Source of the DNA: Flavobacterium frigoritolerans
GTDB taxonomy: Bacteria; Bacteroidota; Bacteroidia; Flavobacteriales; Flavobacteriaceae
Direction of reading: 5' to 3'
DNA length: 33,531 nt
Assembly (NCBI RefSeq): GCF_025847275.1
Contig: NZ_JAOZEV010000026.1
Location: 1-33,531 of the forward strand
The notes below the pieces were generated by a model. It saw only the letters and a program-made list of their open reading frames with translations. It had not been told where the DNA came from and made no database searches. Shown in pieces: positions 23,742-31,859 of this stretch (within the stretch, counting starts at the first letter, position 1; each line of letters opens with the position of its first letter). The translations under genes were made by a program, and so were the position numbers.

Positions 23742-24071
23742 ATGAAAGATACAAAACTACCTGAAGGCATTACTCAAGAAATGATTAATGCAGGAAAAGC
23801 AAAAGGGCTTGATGTAAAATTAGCGGAAGTACCAGTTGATGATTATGGAACAACAAGAACCTTTTTGGTTTGTGTGCCGTCGAGAACCGTTTTAGGACAA
23901 TTTAGAAGATGGATGGATGCTGACCCTAAAAAAGCAGATGATATTTTGGTTAAAAATTGCCTCTTGTCCCACAAAGATGAAGTATTGGCAAATGATGAAT
24001 TGTTTACAGGAGTTATGGCAACACTATCCGAACTAATTGTTGTTAGAAAAGGTGTCATAAAAAATGTTTAA
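23742..24071 (+). CDS. Tail assembly chaperone, short (zero-frame) product
   Basis: 109 residues. The DPKKADDILVKNCLLSHKDEV and NDELFTGVMATLSELIV helices are typical of phage tail chaperones that coat the tape measure protein. It follows the tube gene in the conserved order. Its end carries a slippery heptamer (24059-24065) leading into a second reading frame, so ribosomes should make this form and a longer fusion. Confidence 0.7.
   Translation: MKDTKLPEGITQEMINAGKAKGLDVKLAEVPVDDYGTTRTFLVCVPSRTVLGQFRRWMDADPKKADDILVKNCLLSHKDEVLANDELFTGVMATLSELIVVRKGVIKNV
24059..24065 (+). other. -1 ribosomal frameshift site, A AAA AAT
   Basis: In the zero frame the codons are ATA AAA AAT GTT TAA. A AAA AAT fits the X XXY YYZ rule, so both tRNAs can re-pair after slipping back one base. 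The zero-frame stop follows two codons later. The -1 frame is open for 65 further codons. Confidence 0.68.
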
Positions 24072-24262
24072 CGCAATTAGAGGATATTCCACTAATTGCG
24101 CAGTCAGAAGATATTGACATACTGGAAATGTGCTTTCAAAACGATGCAATGATTCGGTTTTATTTCAAAGAGAATCCTGATTCCTTGGATGATTATGAGT
24201 TTGCAAGGAGAATAAAAGAATTAAAATTTCTGTCAGAGCAAGGGATGCTAAAATCAATATAA
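24065..24262 (+). CDS. Tail assembly chaperone, -1 frame extension
   Basis: 65 codons in the -1 frame, read after slippage at 24059-24065. The fused protein (23742-24262) would have 173 residues. The extension TQLEDIPLIAQSEDIDILEM, then NDAMIRFYFKENPDSLDDYE and FARRIKELKFLSEQGM is acidic and helical, like the second part of other tail chaperones. It has no suitable start codon of its own at the beginning of the conserved-looking part, and it ends two bases before the next gene. Conserved as a mechanism across many tailed phages. Confidence 0.65.
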   Translation, partial: CLTQLEDIPLIAQSEDIDILEMCFQNDAMIRFYFKENPDSLDDYEFARRIKELKFLSEQGMLKSI

Positions 24263-24264
24263 AA

Positions 24265-24864
24265 ATGAAAGGAAATTTAGGTGATAGGTATAAAAGTGCA
24301 TTCGGTTTTGTGGCTGCAAATATGAGTACCACTCTAACCGATAACGGTTTTACAGAAGAGGTACAACAACCGCAAAACGTACAAGTATTTCTTCTGGATA
24401 ATAAAACCAAATTTGACGAAGTGAAATTGTACAGGGACAAAATAGAGTTTGATTTTGCCTTTCGGCAAATAGCTGAAGAATACAATACGGTATTTGCTAC
24501 TCCTCCAATGCTCGGTTTCAGTCGACAAAAAAAATTGATTGTCACTAGTATCGATAATGTAGATGATATAGAAGTTGTAGAGCGATATAACACTGCACCT
24601 TATGACATTGATTGGAAAGGGTTACTTATAGATATGGAAAACCATAGTTTCCCTGCTGACAAACTCAAACAGCTAAATCAAATTTTTAAGCATAACGGTA
24701 TTTGGAATGTTTCGAGTGAAATTTTTGATGCCTTGGAAATTACCGCTGTGTATATACAGGACATACAAATTGACTTTGTAGAAGGTTTTGAAGATACTAT
24801 TGCTTACAATTTCAAGATGCGAGCCATTAAAGATTTAGAATACCAACTTTTAAACCAAAAATAA
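24265..24864 (+). CDS. DUF6046-like tail/baseplate protein
   Basis: 199 residues. The segment YDIDWKGLLIDMENHSFPAD, the VSSEIFDALEITAVYIQDIQ helix-strand pair and the C-terminal repeat of that pattern fit DUF6046, which is seen beside baseplate hub genes in Bacteroidetes phages. It stands where other phages carry the tape measure or the DNA circularisation/hub adaptor. Probably part of the tail-tip or baseplate. Confidence 0.5.
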   Translation: MKGNLGDRYKSAFGFVAANMSTTLTDNGFTEEVQQPQNVQVFLLDNKTKFDEVKLYRDKIEFDFAFRQIAEEYNTVFATPPMLGFSRQKKLIVTSIDNVDDIEVVERYNTAPYDIDWKGLLIDMENHSFPADKLKQLNQIFKHNGIWNVSSEIFDALEITAVYIQDIQIDFVEGFEDTIAYNFKMRAIKDLEYQLLNQK

Positions 24865-24867
24865 ATA

Positions 24868-25905
24868 ATGAAAAAACTCATTTTAATAAGTCTGGGGTTG
24901 TTAGCAACCACTTTAATACAGGCATCAACCACCTTAAATGCAAATGTTATGCTGTATTTGAATATGAATTCAAAAACTACAATTGGAAATGTTCAGTTAA
25001 ACAACATGACCAGTTTTGAAGTTACCCAAACGGTACAAGAGCTGAGCAGTACAGCAAAGCTTATTGTTCCAAAGGCTTATGGGAAAATTGGCCAACAACC
25101 TATTTTAGAACTCCTGAAAGTTGGCGACCCAGTAAAGGTAGAATTAGGCTACAATGATAACTATAATGTAGAGTTTGAAGGCTTTTTGAGTGAGATTGAA
25201 GCAGACGCACCTTTAATACTCCACTTGGATGACAAGATGTGGCCTTACAAACAGAATAATTGGGTAAAGAACTACCCAAAAGCCAATTTAAAACAAGTAC
25301 TGCAGGAGTTGTTTTCGGGTCTTACTATAGATTGTCCAGACGTAAATTTAGGTAAGTTCGAAATTGATAATGCCAGTTCTTATCAAGTGATTCAGGATTT
25401 GCAAAGCGATCATGGTTTGTATAGTAGGATAAACGGAAATACCTTAAAAGTTGGTTTGGCGTATGATTTTGCAGATACAAGCAAAGTACATGAATACATC
25501 ATCCGAAAGTATGTCAAGACAAATGATTTAAAGTACAAACGTAAGGAAGATATGCAGGTGCGATTTAAGGCTGTGGCCAATCTCCCAAACGGTAAAAAGA
25601 AAACGGTCACCGTGGGGTCAAAACTTCCCAATGCAAGTGAGAAAACTTTAAATTTTGCAGGAGATTTTTCGGAAAAAGAACTTAAAGAAAAAGCGGAAGC
25701 CGTGTTGGCTAAAGCTGTTTTCGATGGTTATACAGGTTCAATCACAGGATATGGTAACCCCTTGACTAAAGCAGGAGATTGTTTGAAAATAATTGACGAA
25801 CAAAACCCAGAACGTGAAGGAACTTATATGATAGAAACCGTTGAAGTGGCCTATAACGATAATGGCTTCAGTAGAAAAAATAGCTTGAGCTATAAAGTTT
25901 ATTAA
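24868..25905 (+). CDS. Baseplate hub protein (gpD / gp27-like)
   Basis: 345 residues. Beta-rich with LKVGDPVKVELGYNDNYNVEFEGFLSEIE blocks (in parts) and a C-terminal GNPLTKAGDCLKIIDEQNPEREG typical of the hub ring of contractile tails. The N-terminus, KKLILISLGLLATTLIQAS, looks like a cleavable signal peptide, which is odd for a protein assembled in the cytoplasm; a later ATG at 24949 would remove it. The gene lies three bases after the previous one. Confidence 0.65.
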   Translation: MKKLILISLGLLATTLIQASTTLNANVMLYLNMNSKTTIGNVQLNNMTSFEVTQTVQELSSTAKLIVPKAYGKIGQQPILELLKVGDPVKVELGYNDNYNVEFEGFLSEIEADAPLILHLDDKMWPYKQNNWVKNYPKANLKQVLQELFSGLTIDCPDVNLGKFEIDNASSYQVIQDLQSDHGLYSRINGNTLKVGLAYDFADTSKVHEYIIRKYVKTNDLKYKRKEDMQVRFKAVANLPNGKKKTVTVGSKLPNASEKTLNFAGDFSEKELKEKAEAVLAKAVFDGYTGSITGYGNPLTKAGDCLKIIDEQNPEREGTYMIETVEVAYNDNGFSRKNSLSYKVY

Positions 25906-25922
25906 TCCTTAAAAATTGGAAA

Positions 25923-26375
25923 ATGTCTGATGTTGATGAGTTATTTACCCGTGTTATAAAAAGGCAGATTAAGGGTAACCAATTCAATCAGGTTATAACT
26001 GGAATGGCAGTTGATATTAACGAAACAACCTGTACTGTAAAACGTGAAGGATCGCCTGATTTGACAGATGTTCGCCTTGATGCTATTGATGATACTATTG
26101 AAAATCAGTTCACAGTCTTTCCAAAAGAAGGGTCTTTTGTCCTCGTTGGCATTGTGGACGGTTTAAAAACTCAAGCTGTTGTTTTAAGGTGCTCGGAAGT
26201 AGAGCACATCAAAATAAAATGCGGAGGAGTTTCACTAATTGAAACTTTCTCCAAGTTTATTGAAGAAATCAATAATGCAATTATCAATACACCTGCAGGA
26301 GCTGGAACGGTGAGTTCTGCGACGGTTATGAAATTAAAAGCCGTTGAAAACGATTTTAAAAAAATATTCAAATAA
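25923..26375 (+). CDS. Baseplate spike, gpV/gp5 OB-fold type
   Basis: 150 residues. The N-terminal ITGMAVDINETTCTVKREGS and FPKEGSFVLVGIVDGLKTQAVVL strands form an OB-fold like P2 gpV. The C-terminal part is helical with an Ala/Gly/Thr stretch and lacks an obvious beta-helical needle or HxH tip. It likely closes the tail tube under the hub. Stop overlaps the next start. Confidence 0.6.
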   Translation: MSDVDELFTRVIKRQIKGNQFNQVITGMAVDINETTCTVKREGSPDLTDVRLDAIDDTIENQFTVFPKEGSFVLVGIVDGLKTQAVVLRCSEVEHIKIKCGGVSLIETFSKFIEEINNAIINTPAGAGTVSSATVMKLKAVENDFKKIFK

Positions 26376-26602
26376 TGGCATTAAGCAAATCTATCTTAAA
26401 AAATAATCTATTGGCTATTTTTCAAAAAATGACAACTAATGACAATCAACAAAACTCAGTCGAAACCTTAGCCGAAGAGTTGTCAGGAGTTATTTTCGAC
26501 TTTGTAAAAACAGCAGAAGTAGTGGCGGGACAGAGTGTGAGCACCACTGGAACCGCAGCGGCACAAACTGGAAAAACCACTACTAACGGAACCATTATTT
26601 AA
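26375..26602 (+). CDS. Small baseplate-region protein, 75 residues
   Basis: The N-terminal 45 residues are helical; the C-terminal 25 are low complexity in Ala, Gly, Ser and Thr (TTGTAAAQTGKTTTNGTI). Coupled to the spike gene by one-base overlap. It may be a spike tip or trimerisation peptide; there is no PAAR signature. Confidence 0.45.
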   Translation: MALSKSILKNNLLAIFQKMTTNDNQQNSVETLAEELSGVIFDFVKTAEVVAGQSVSTTGTAAAQTGKTTTNGTII

Positions 26603-26603
26603 C

Positions 26604-26933
26604 ATGGAAGGAATTGTTATCAATCAGGATTTTGATTTAAAGATTGAAGTCAAAAAAGATGCATCAGGAAAAATAGTCAGTGGTATATTCCTAGATAATA
26701 TTGATTATCAAAGATGCCATTTGATTACAATCGCTCAGAAAGGAGAATTCAAAGCCAATCCTACATTAGGATTTGGTATCGAAAATTACATGAGAGACAC
26801 CGTAATTACCAACAAACAAAAATTTAAAACAGAGCTTCAAAAAGAATTAAAAACTGATGGGGTTACGGCCGATGTTATAGTGTCGGTCGATAGTACTCAT
26901 TTTAATATTATGCAAAAAAATGACATTACGTGA
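26604..26933 (+). CDS. Baseplate wedge protein gpW/gp25-like
   Basis: 109 residues. Features of the gp25 family: an N-terminal INQDFDLKIEV strand, LDNIDYQRCHLITIAQKGEFKANPTLGFGIENYM with the family Gly/Pro turn, and a helical QKFKTELQKELKTDG. It nucleates sheath assembly at the baseplate. Overlaps the peptidase gene by 14 bases. Confidence 0.7.
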   Translation: MEGIVINQDFDLKIEVKKDASGKIVSGIFLDNIDYQRCHLITIAQKGEFKANPTLGFGIENYMRDTVITNKQKFKTELQKELKTDGVTADVIVSVDSTHFNIMQKNDIT

Positions 26934-27249
26934 AAAACAAGTAGTATTCTTAAAAAACTTCGCCTTACTAATTATTTGGGCATCCGAAAACGGATATGAA
27001 GTAACCGCAGGTGAGCTGTTCCGAACTGATGAGCAGCATGCTCTAAATGTAAAAAAAGGAACAACAAAAGCAAAAAGAAGTAAGCACCAAGACCGTTTGG
27101 CGGGTGACTTGAACTTATTTTTAAAAGGGGTCTACCAAACTACCCAAGAACCCTATAAAGCATTAGCCGTTAAATGGAAATCGCTCCATCCTAGTAATGT
27201 GGCTGGCTACGATTGGGGTTGGGATGCGAATCATTTTGAAATGACTTAA
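26920..27249 (+). CDS. M15-family peptidoglycan peptidase (endolysin)
   Basis: 109 residues. M15 zinc ligands are visible: His in SKHQDRLAGDLN with Asp eight residues later (H-x6-D type) and the C-terminal NHFEM His. A GELFRTDEQ motif precedes. Such single-domain D-Ala-D-Ala or L-Ala-D-Glu peptidases are common lysis enzymes in Bacteroidetes phages. No export signal, so it depends on a holin or acts in the tail. Its neighbours downstream look like lysis accessories. Confidence 0.78.
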   Translation: MTLREKQVVFLKNFALLIIWASENGYEVTAGELFRTDEQHALNVKKGTTKAKRSKHQDRLAGDLNLFLKGVYQTTQEPYKALAVKWKSLHPSNVAGYDWGWDANHFEMT

Positions 27250-27253
27250 TGTG

Positions 27254-27565
27254 ATGGATGGAATTTTAACCGAAGCTATTACAGCAATTGTAACAATGAT
27301 AATCATGTACATCATTAATTATCGAAAAAATAAAATAGAAAATGAAAGCAAGGAATTAACGTCAGTAAAAACCGCAATTGAGATTTGGCAAAAAACGGCT
27401 GATGATTTGCAAAAAGAGACAAAAGAACTTCGAGAAGACATGTCACTTATTCGTAAAGAAAACAGCCGTTTGCATACCGCAATAGCGAAATTGACTAAAG
27501 CCTTGCAAAAATTTGATGCCGATTTGGCTAACGAAATTAATAATGAAATCAACAATGAAAAATAG
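27254..27565 (+). CDS. Membrane-anchored coiled-coil protein, lysis region
   Basis: 103 residues from the ATG at 27254; a GTG three bases earlier is less likely. An N-terminal transmembrane segment (about 4-20, LTEAITAIVTMIIMYII) is followed by a long charged coiled coil (KTADDLQKETKELREDMSL and on). It overlaps the next lipoprotein gene by 11 bases, as spanin pairs do. Could be a holin-like or inner-membrane spanin partner. Confidence 0.5.
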   Translation: MDGILTEAITAIVTMIIMYIINYRKNKIENESKELTSVKTAIEIWQKTADDLQKETKELREDMSLIRKENSRLHTAIAKLTKALQKFDADLANEINNEINNEK

Positions 27566-28001
27566 CATTTTAGCATTAGTAGTTCTTTTCCTTTTATTGG
27601 GATGTAGAAGCGTAAAAAACACACAACAGGTAATTGAAAAACAAAAAGATAGCATTAGTTATGTTGAACGTGTTAAAATTGATACGCTTCGCATTCCAGG
27701 AGATGTTATTTCGGTTAAAATTCCATGCGACCAATTGACTAACCAAAGTTTTTCTAAAGGCAGAGCGAAGGTAAAAATAGAACCCAAAGGCAATGGCTAC
27801 ACTCTAATTGTAAGCTGTGATAGTATTGAAAAGTTAATCCTGAGTAAAAACATTGAGATTAACAGGTTATCAAATTTATTAAAAGATAATACTCAGACCA
27901 AAGTCATTGAACTCAGTAAATGGCAATCCTTTTGGATTATCGTTGGCAAATTATTGACAGTTATTTTAATCTTAATCTTATCATGGAAATTCTTGCGTTA
28001 G
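27555..28001 (+). CDS. Lipoprotein with C-terminal membrane anchor, possible u-spanin
   Basis: 148 residues from the ATG at 27555. The N-terminal ILALVVLFLLLGC carries a lipobox (Cys17), followed by a mixed periplasmic part. The C-terminus, FWIIVGKLLTVILILILSWKFL, is a transmembrane helix. One protein anchored in both membranes is the plan of unimolecular spanins such as T1 gp11, which fuse outer and inner membrane in the last lysis step. Position between endolysin and baseplate genes supports lysis. Confidence 0.5.
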   Translation: MKNSILALVVLFLLLGCRSVKNTQQVIEKQKDSISYVERVKIDTLRIPGDVISVKIPCDQLTNQSFSKGRAKVKIEPKGNGYTLIVSCDSIEKLILSKNIEINRLSNLLKDNTQTKVIELSKWQSFWIIVGKLLTVILILILSWKFLR

Positions 28002-28264
28002 AGGGACAAAGTTTTTTAGACCTAGCCATACAAGGCGGTTCGTTGGAAGCCATTTTTGAAATAAACCCTAATATCTCTATTACTAATATTCCTGTAATCG
28101 GCGAAAAGTACAATATTGCAATTCATGATGTACCAATTGCCAATTATTACCAAAGACATATAATTGAACCAGCTACGGCATTAAGTGAAAATGATTTATC
28201 AATTATCATTCCTGATGATGGTATTGGCGCAATGATAATAGAAAACACCTTTATTATAAGATAA
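27983..28264 (+). CDS. LysM-like baseplate/tail protein (gpX-like)
   Basis: 93 residues from the ATG at 27983; overlaps the spanin-like gene by 19 bases. EGQSFLDLAIQGGSLEAIF, then INPNISITNIPVIGEKYNI resembles a single LysM-type repeat found in tail protein X and its Bacteroidetes relatives. The C-terminal half is unrecognised. Likely a small baseplate piece rather than a lysis enzyme. Confidence 0.55.
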   Translation: MEILALEGQSFLDLAIQGGSLEAIFEINPNISITNIPVIGEKYNIAIHDVPIANYYQRHIIEPATALSENDLSIIIPDDGIGAMIIENTFIIR

Positions 28265-29139
28265 TGGCAAGAAAACAAACAGAAGTTAAAAAAGAGATTA
28301 CAACCGCATTTATGAGCAATGCTGTTTTGGCAACTAAGTATGGATTTGAATTAAATGCTGATTTTGAAGAGGTGTTTTCAAAAGTTTCAATTGAAAACAT
28401 TTGGTTTGAGATTGTTGCATTCAGTTGTTGGACATTGGAAGTCATATATGACTTTCATAAGCAAGAGGTTGACGAAAAGTTGGCAAATCAAAAATCAGGT
28501 ACATTGCCTTGGTACCGTACTATGGCATTAAAATTCCAGTACGGTTTTGACTTAGTGCCAGATCACGATTATTTTGACAATGCAAACGCTACACCTGACC
28601 AAATAGAAAACTCAAAAATTATTAAATACGCGGCTGTTGGAGAATCAGAACTCGAAAGCCGTGTTATTATTAAAATTGCTGGTGAGACTGAAAATAAACT
28701 TTCCCCAATTGCTCCAGCTCAAAAAGAAGCTTTTGAATTTTCGTATATGAAAGAGGTTAAATGGGCAGGAGTAAAGATTACAGTAATCAATTACAAGCCC
28801 GATAAGTTGTTTTTAGAGATGTTGATTAAACGTGATGCATTGGTATTAAACGACAAAGGAATGAGTATTTTAAATGCCAATTACCCTGTAACAGACGCTA
28901 TTTTGGAATACATGAAAGAACTCCCATTTGATGGGGAGTTGCGATTATCTGCATTGGTAGATAAGATTCAAAAAGTACCAGGAGTTTTAGATGCTACAAT
29001 CATAAGCGCACAAAGTGCCTGGATTAATCCTGACAATGATGATTATGATTCTCCTCAGCCAATTTCAATAGCAAAAGTGCCGGAAAGCGGGTATTTTTTT
29101 ATAGAGGATTTTAGTAAAATTACCTATTATGTGGTATAA
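28264..29139 (+). CDS. Baseplate J-like wedge protein
   Basis: 291 residues. The C-terminal GELRLSALVDKIQKVPGVLD fits the end domain of baseplate J proteins; the N-terminal half is helical with FEIVAFSCWTLEVIYDFHKQ. Bacteroidetes versions are often labelled nucleotidyltransferase, for which I see no motif. Forms baseplate wedges with the gpI-like neighbour. Start codon overlaps the previous stop by one base. Confidence 0.62.
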   Translation: MARKQTEVKKEITTAFMSNAVLATKYGFELNADFEEVFSKVSIENIWFEIVAFSCWTLEVIYDFHKQEVDEKLANQKSGTLPWYRTMALKFQYGFDLVPDHDYFDNANATPDQIENSKIIKYAAVGESELESRVIIKIAGETENKLSPIAPAQKEAFEFSYMKEVKWAGVKITVINYKPDKLFLEMLIKRDALVLNDKGMSILNANYPVTDAILEYMKELPFDGELRLSALVDKIQKVPGVLDATIISAQSAWINPDNDDYDSPQPISIAKVPESGYFFIEDFSKITYYVV

Positions 29140-29614
29140 GATAAACTATAACCAACTTGGAATTTTAATGTTACCTACATTCTTGAGAAAAGGGATTATG
29201 GTATCATTTGTTCAGGTATTGTTAAAACCAATAGGTTCTTGCTATACAATTTGGCATGATTGGCGATTGAAAAACATTTATAAAATTGAACACTCTGGCC
29301 AAATCTGTTATTTACGAAAATCACTTAATGATGATTTTGACACTGTCTCTAGAAGAATTCGAATTGGAGAAGGTAACTTGAATAATACAACTTACATCTA
29401 TACGGAAGTTGAAGACAAAATAACTCGAATATTTACAGAAAGTGAAAATAAAATCTTTTGGCTACGAACAGAATCCGAAACTGCTGATACTGGCTTTGAT
29501 TTTATTGTTTGGGTTCCTGCAGAAGTATATAGAGATTCTTTTTTCGGGTTAGACGCACACATAAAATTTTACAAAGCTGGCGGTAAACGTTATAAAATAT
29601 TAATCGATGAATAG
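29129..29614 (+). CDS. Tail protein I-like baseplate protein
   Basis: 161 residues. The N-terminal NQLGILMLPTFLRKGIMVSF matches the start of Bacteroidetes gpI-like proteins that link baseplate and fibres. The rest is beta-rich (VEDKITRIFTESENKIFWLR). Overlaps the J-like gene by 11 bases and the fibre gene by 8. Confidence 0.6.
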   Translation: MWYKINYNQLGILMLPTFLRKGIMVSFVQVLLKPIGSCYTIWHDWRLKNIYKIEHSGQICYLRKSLNDDFDTVSRRIRIGEGNLNNTTYIYTEVEDKITRIFTESENKIFWLRTESETADTGFDFIVWVPAEVYRDSFFGLDAHIKFYKAGGKRYKILIDE

Positions 29615-30488
29615 ATCTTATTTCAATCAAACAAACGGCTACCCGTTAAACACCGAAAGGCTTCAAGAGCTTCAAACTGCTTATGAAATCTTTAACTCAT
29701 TAGGGAGTATTGCTGGTGACTTCACTATAATTTCGGGCTGTGTTCAGTCAGGAACTACTATACAAAACGGTTTTGTTTTCATTAATGGTGAACTACTAGA
29801 ATTTGTATCCGCTGCTGTAACACCTACCTCGACAGTTATCATTGTAGAAACCCCAGTAACACGACCTTTTGAAACGGGTCCCGATAAAGTTGTCTACATC
29901 AAACGTCATGTGACTTTTGGAACTGCCGATATTTCATGGCCTTGGAGTTTATTTAAACGCCCTATACAAACAAAAGACATTCAAGATGCATTAGACAAAA
30001 AACAAGATAAGACATCTGCTGGTGGGGATTTATTAACTCGAATAGAAGTACTCGAAAAGAAAAATGCTGTTTTTCAAGCTGGGGGTGGTATGGTTCTTTG
30101 GAATAAACCTGCAAACCAAATACCTACTGGATGGGCAGAAGTTGTTAATTGGCGTGGACGCATTCCTGTTGGTTTTGATGCTTCTCAACCTGAGTTCAGT
30201 AATATGGGTAAAATGGGCGGAAATAAAAACAAAAACCTTGAAATCGCTGAATTACCAGAACACAATTTTAGCTATAAAGATTCATATTTTTTAAGCGACG
30301 AGATATCAAATAATTATATATCTGGCCGTGAAGATACTGGAAGAACTTATTACGCCACAGCATCTGCCGATAATAATAACAGGTATTTATATTATAAAAA
30401 TAGAATATCAGAGAATGTAGGATCAAATCAAGCCTTTTCATTGCTTAACCCTTACAGAGTAGTATTATTCATAGAATATATAGGATAA
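29607..30488 (+). CDS. Tail fibre with collar domain
   Basis: 293 residues. The C-terminal half has the phage tail collar signature: MVLWNKPANQIPTGWAEV, then WRGRIPVGFD, LPEHNFS and the end NPYRVVLFIEYIG. The N-terminal part (about 1-130) binds the baseplate. Likely the short fibre that touches the host receptor. Confidence 0.75.
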   Translation: MNRSYFNQTNGYPLNTERLQELQTAYEIFNSLGSIAGDFTIISGCVQSGTTIQNGFVFINGELLEFVSAAVTPTSTVIIVETPVTRPFETGPDKVVYIKRHVTFGTADISWPWSLFKRPIQTKDIQDALDKKQDKTSAGGDLLTRIEVLEKKNAVFQAGGGMVLWNKPANQIPTGWAEVVNWRGRIPVGFDASQPEFSNMGKMGGNKNKNLEIAELPEHNFSYKDSYFLSDEISNNYISGREDTGRTYYATASADNNNRYLYYKNRISENVGSNQAFSLLNPYRVVLFIEYIG

Positions 30489-30490
30489 AC

Positions 30491-30877
30491 ATGGCAACAA
30501 ACATAAACACAATCTTAAGTTGGTTTAAAACTGGTTTGAAACCTACACAAGCACAATTTTGGGCTTCGTGGACTTCATTTTGGCATAAAGACGAGATGAT
30601 TCCACAGAGCAGTATAAACAATCTTACAACTGTTTTAAATGCGAAAACAGAAAACGACCAATTTAATGCACATAAAAGTGATCCAAATGCACACCCGAAC
30701 TTAATTTTAAAAGCTAGGATAATTCCAATTGGAGGGTTACTGATTTTTAAAGTCGCACCAAACGAGAATGAAGCCGAAAAAGAACCAGGAGATTATTGCA
30801 TGGGATTAGTTGAAGATTCTTTTATCAGTGGTAATTGGAACGGTGCAAACGATCAATTGAAATCTTCTTACGTTTAA
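30491..30877 (+). CDS. Fibre-associated protein, Bacteroidetes type
   Basis: 128 residues beginning with ILSWFKTGLKPTQAQFWASW and a WHKDEMIPQSSIN helix, a start shared by many Bacteroidetes phage fibre-region proteins. The HKSDPNAHPNL part and a small beta domain follow. Probably an adaptor or receptor-contact piece. Confidence 0.55.
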   Translation: MATNINTILSWFKTGLKPTQAQFWASWTSFWHKDEMIPQSSINNLTTVLNAKTENDQFNAHKSDPNAHPNLILKARIIPIGGLLIFKVAPNENEAEKEPGDYCMGLVEDSFISGNWNGANDQLKSSYV

Positions 30878-30895
30878 TACTAATCAACTAAATAT

Positions 30896-31096
30896 ATGAA
30901 ACTAAAAAAAAGAATTAAAGATTTAGAGATCGAAATCTCTGAGCTAAAAAAACAAGTTCAAAACAGCAGTGTCACAATCACTGATTCCTGTAATCCCAAT
31001 TCAAAAGTAATTATCAGTCTAAACGATGGAGTGTTTATGATTGGAAAAACAACCTTAACATTAACTCCTCAAATAATCCTTAAAGACAATAAATAA
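30896..31096 (+). CDS. Small coiled-coil fibre-region protein, 66 residues
   Basis: The N-terminal 25 residues form a trimeric-type coiled coil (RIKDLEIEISELKKQVQN); the C-terminal 40 are beta-rich and polar, like a fibre tip. No family recognised. Confidence 0.45.
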   Translation: MKLKKRIKDLEIEISELKKQVQNSSVTITDSCNPNSKVIISLNDGVFMIGKTTLTLTPQIILKDNK

Positions 31097-31099
31097 TTT

Positions 31100-31825
31100 A
31101 TGAAAAAATTACTCTTATTTTTAGTCCTGATAGTTACAATTAATGTATCAGCACAATCAACAACCTGGTTTAGCAAACCATTAGAATTAGACAATGTACC
31201 CGCTAGTGCTTTAAAATCAGACAGTGTTTTAGTGCGTGGTACTGATAAAATTATAAAGTTCGTTCCAAGAAGTGAATTTGGAGGTGCAGAACAAGTTAAC
31301 GCTGACTGGAATGCAAAAGGTGGTATTTCCGAAATTTTGAATAAACCAGAAATTCCAGATGTTTCATGGTTACAAACTCAAATTGATAGTAAACAACCAA
31401 TGCTTGCTGACAATGTCAACATAAAAACCATCAATGGGAACTCATTGTTAGGAACTGGTGATATCCCTATAGGGAATGAACCAACTCATAAAACTTTTGC
31501 ATGCTATTTTACTAAAAATTTCAAGCCTATACCTACTACACAAGTAATATATAATGATACAGGAGCTACTATAACTTGGGAAGCGCTAGAAAGCCCAGGA
31601 CAATATGTAGGCACTTTTTCTTTAGATTTATTTGATGAAAATGCTCGTAAATACCCAATTTTCATTGTTGGAAACACAAATATTGGAGAGATTGTAAGAG
31701 TATCTACATTTGGACCTAATAAAATTTTTGTTAATACAAATACAATGGCTAATGTAGTTAATGGAGGAGGGGATCCTGCTATAGAAGTATATGGAGTACA
31801 TATAAAGATAGAGATTTACGAATAA
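31100..31825 (+). CDS. Tail fibre-like protein with signal peptide
   Basis: 241 residues. A clear signal peptide (KKLLLFLVLIVTINVSAQ, about 1-19) precedes a fibre-like body: WNAKGGISEILNKPEIPD and NVNIKTINGNSLLGTGDIPI are motifs common in phage fibres. The end is a beta-rich domain. Export of a virion fibre is unusual; it could instead stay on the lysogen's surface. Signal and body are equally clear in sequence. Confidence 0.6.
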   Translation: MKKLLLFLVLIVTINVSAQSTTWFSKPLELDNVPASALKSDSVLVRGTDKIIKFVPRSEFGGAEQVNADWNAKGGISEILNKPEIPDVSWLQTQIDSKQPMLADNVNIKTINGNSLLGTGDIPIGNEPTHKTFACYFTKNFKPIPTTQVIYNDTGATITWEALESPGQYVGTFSLDLFDENARKYPIFIVGNTNIGEIVRVSTFGPNKIFVNTNTMANVVNGGGDPAIEVYGVHIKIEIYE

Positions 31826-31859
31826 TACAAAAGTACTTTAATTTAAAAAAAATAATAAA

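Noticed and set aside
24062..24120. Separate gene starting at the ATG inside AAAATGTTT
   Set aside because: That frame stops after a few codons; the open frame is the -1 extension of the chaperone.
28264..29139. Nucleotidyltransferase
   Set aside because: The label is common for such proteins, but no GS-DxD motif is visible; the C-terminus fits baseplate J.
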